Positions 62,512 to 64,000 of a DNA stretch of 64,000 nt are shown here, one piece after another. Numbering within the stretch: position 1 is the first letter of the stretch; each line of letters starts with the position of its first letter. A program made the translations under genes and the position numbers. The notes under the pieces were generated by a model. That model saw nothing but the letters and a program-made list of their open reading frames with translations, did not search any database and was not told the DNA's origin. Location of the stretch: positions 19,203-83,202 of the forward strand of contig QVRM01001806.1 in NCBI GenBank assembly GCA_003439945.1, in the 5' to 3' direction. The DNA is from Dermanyssus gallinae. Lineage: Eukaryota > Arthropoda > Arachnida > Mesostigmata > Dermanyssidae.

Positions 62512-64000
62512 ATATATATGAGGCCTAGGTGTTTTATTGTCCATGGACCTTATGTTCCCTGCTCATGTTAGGGATCTAGTGAAATTTACATCCGTACTTG
62601 TAAACATGCTTTTTACTTGTTTCAACACTAAAGATCCTTAATGTTCGTCTGTACATATGTATTGCGTTATCTCAACTCTTACATCGCTCACCCATCTGAA
62701 GCAATGTTGGAGCACCTGGAGCATTTGTGCAAACACACACGTGAGGGGGTAAGATTCATGGTGTTCGGAGAAGATTCTTAAAATAGGCTCTGCAGAAGAC
62801 AACTTTGGGATCGTTGAGAGCAGCGTGCTGGCGGCTTCTGCCTGACACGTCGGCTTGAGCGAGCTTCTCCTGCGCGCCTATTGCTCGAGGACGCTCAGAG
62901 TCTGCAACTGGGCTGTTTGCTATAAGTATTAACTGCCACGCTTGTAAGCTCAAATCCGATAGACCGTTTTTTTCATGTGCGGACGAAGAGTCGTATGAGC
63001 ACAATAATTATTGTACCAAAATAATGACTTGCAAGAATTGAAATAATCATAACATGCTTGTCTGGCGTTATAGCCAGCCACGATCGTGCAACAAGGCGGC
63101 TTTCCAGGCTTCCTTGCACCCAGCTTCTTTCCCCTCTTATTCTTGATAAATGAAGACGTTCTCTTTTTGTTTTATTTTTGCTATATAATTAAATAGCTAT
63201 ATTATATCACCATTTGCATTGCACACAAATATTTTGAAAATTATCAAACAAATTATCAGTTATATATATACATAAATACATGATGCAAACCGTAAACGAC
63301 ATTAGCCTTACGGAATAATGAAAATGGTCATCGTACATGTTATAAATAAGACACACCCCAAAAAAAGTTATCACTCATACACGACTGCTATGAACATACG
63401 AATGTTTGCGAGGCTCTGGTATCACGATACACACTATGTCACAATAACCGATGAGGTTGCGCATCAATTACGTTATATGGGTACGTGATTTAGATTTCCC
63501 GAAACGGTTCTTCATGTCTTCGACAAATGAAGGGCGCCCGCTAGCAACCGTGGTTCTCTTTGGGCCTGAGGTTTTACATCAAACAAAATTAACTCCTGCC
63601 AGTTTTTTTGCGAAGCTGCTCGTAAGCGGTTGGAGGCTACTGAGGCGATCTGTAAATAAAGTAGGCATAACACGTGACCTAGAGAATAGCAGTGCGGGCA
63701 TTTGAGGGCTTGCGACGCGACGCACTAAAAGCGAGATGAGAAGTCCTGCACAAGAAAGACCTGCTTGTGTTGATGAGACGAAGATTTAAATTGCTTAACA
63801 TTGGTACCCGAACTAAATGGGACTTTCTCAACAAACTTCATTGCCACTATCTTTGCAAGATTATCCATAGCTCAGGCATCGAGACAGTCACGTGAGGTCT
63901 GGCTGGAGCGTTGAACACCGTGTTTTATAAGGAAAACAGCATCGTTAAAATTCAGTATTGTTATCGATTTGTTTGTTGTTAATACTTCTATTTTTCATAT
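62512..64000. other. No recognisable feature to the window end
   Basis: AT-rich sequence. Open frames at 62756-63004 (minus, 82 residues) and 63451-63705 (plus, 84 residues) have no motif, paralog or poly(A) context that supports them. This could be single-copy host DNA or an unknown repeat. Confidence 0.35.

Noticed and set aside
63451..63705. 84-residue frame near the right end
   Set aside because: No paralog, motif or poly(A) context; length is within chance for this composition.

Overview
The window is eukaryotic nuclear DNA made almost entirely of repeats: no rRNA, no bacterial operon structure, many AT and TAA simple repeats, Tc1 and mariner transposons, tRNA-derived SINEs, and at least six kinds of non-LTR retrotransposon (LINE). 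R1-clade and R2-clade LINEs next to mariner point to an animal, most probably an arthropod; a chelicerate (tick or mite) is my guess, not shown by the sequence. I see no conserved housekeeping gene.

Layout. 1-8326 is segmental block alpha-1, interrupted by a LINE (99-3899), a SINE (4431-4591) and a Tc1-like element (5335-6914), and carrying small gene Q1. From 8327 a module begins: LINE-E 3' tail, left arm, (AT)n core, right arm, gene P. Its AT core holds a structurally complete LINE with two open reading frames (8888-13506). 13832-24990 and 24991-36176 are a nearly identical head-to-tail duplication of about 11.16 kb. Each copy has gene P, a second truncated module, cysteine-rich ORF R, an R1-clade LINE and further LINE remnants. 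35903-40195 is block alpha-2, with Q2 and an inserted LINE-E. 41832-44295 is an R2-clade LINE beside a 1.06-kb foldback element (44296-45356). 45480-49160 is LINE debris. 50060-53035 is a third module (LINE-E tail, AT palindrome, P3, R3). 53835-60600 is a LINE mosaic that includes an in-frame joining of R2 and APE-type sequence. A dead mariner lies at 61222-62511; I recognise nothing in the last 1.5 kb.

The paralogous blocks date each other. The LINE at 99-3899, the SINE at 4431, LINE-E at 37631 and LINE B at 8888 each have an empty site elsewhere in the window, so their borders and several target-site duplications can be read directly.

The part that looks least like known elements is the family of small ORFs P, Q and R. 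P keeps its frame through strong amino-acid divergence, uses in-frame indels, has an AATAAA just after the stop, and in each independent occurrence sits downstream of a LINE-E tail and an AT-cored inverted repeat. I do not recognise these proteins. All similarity statements are by eye.
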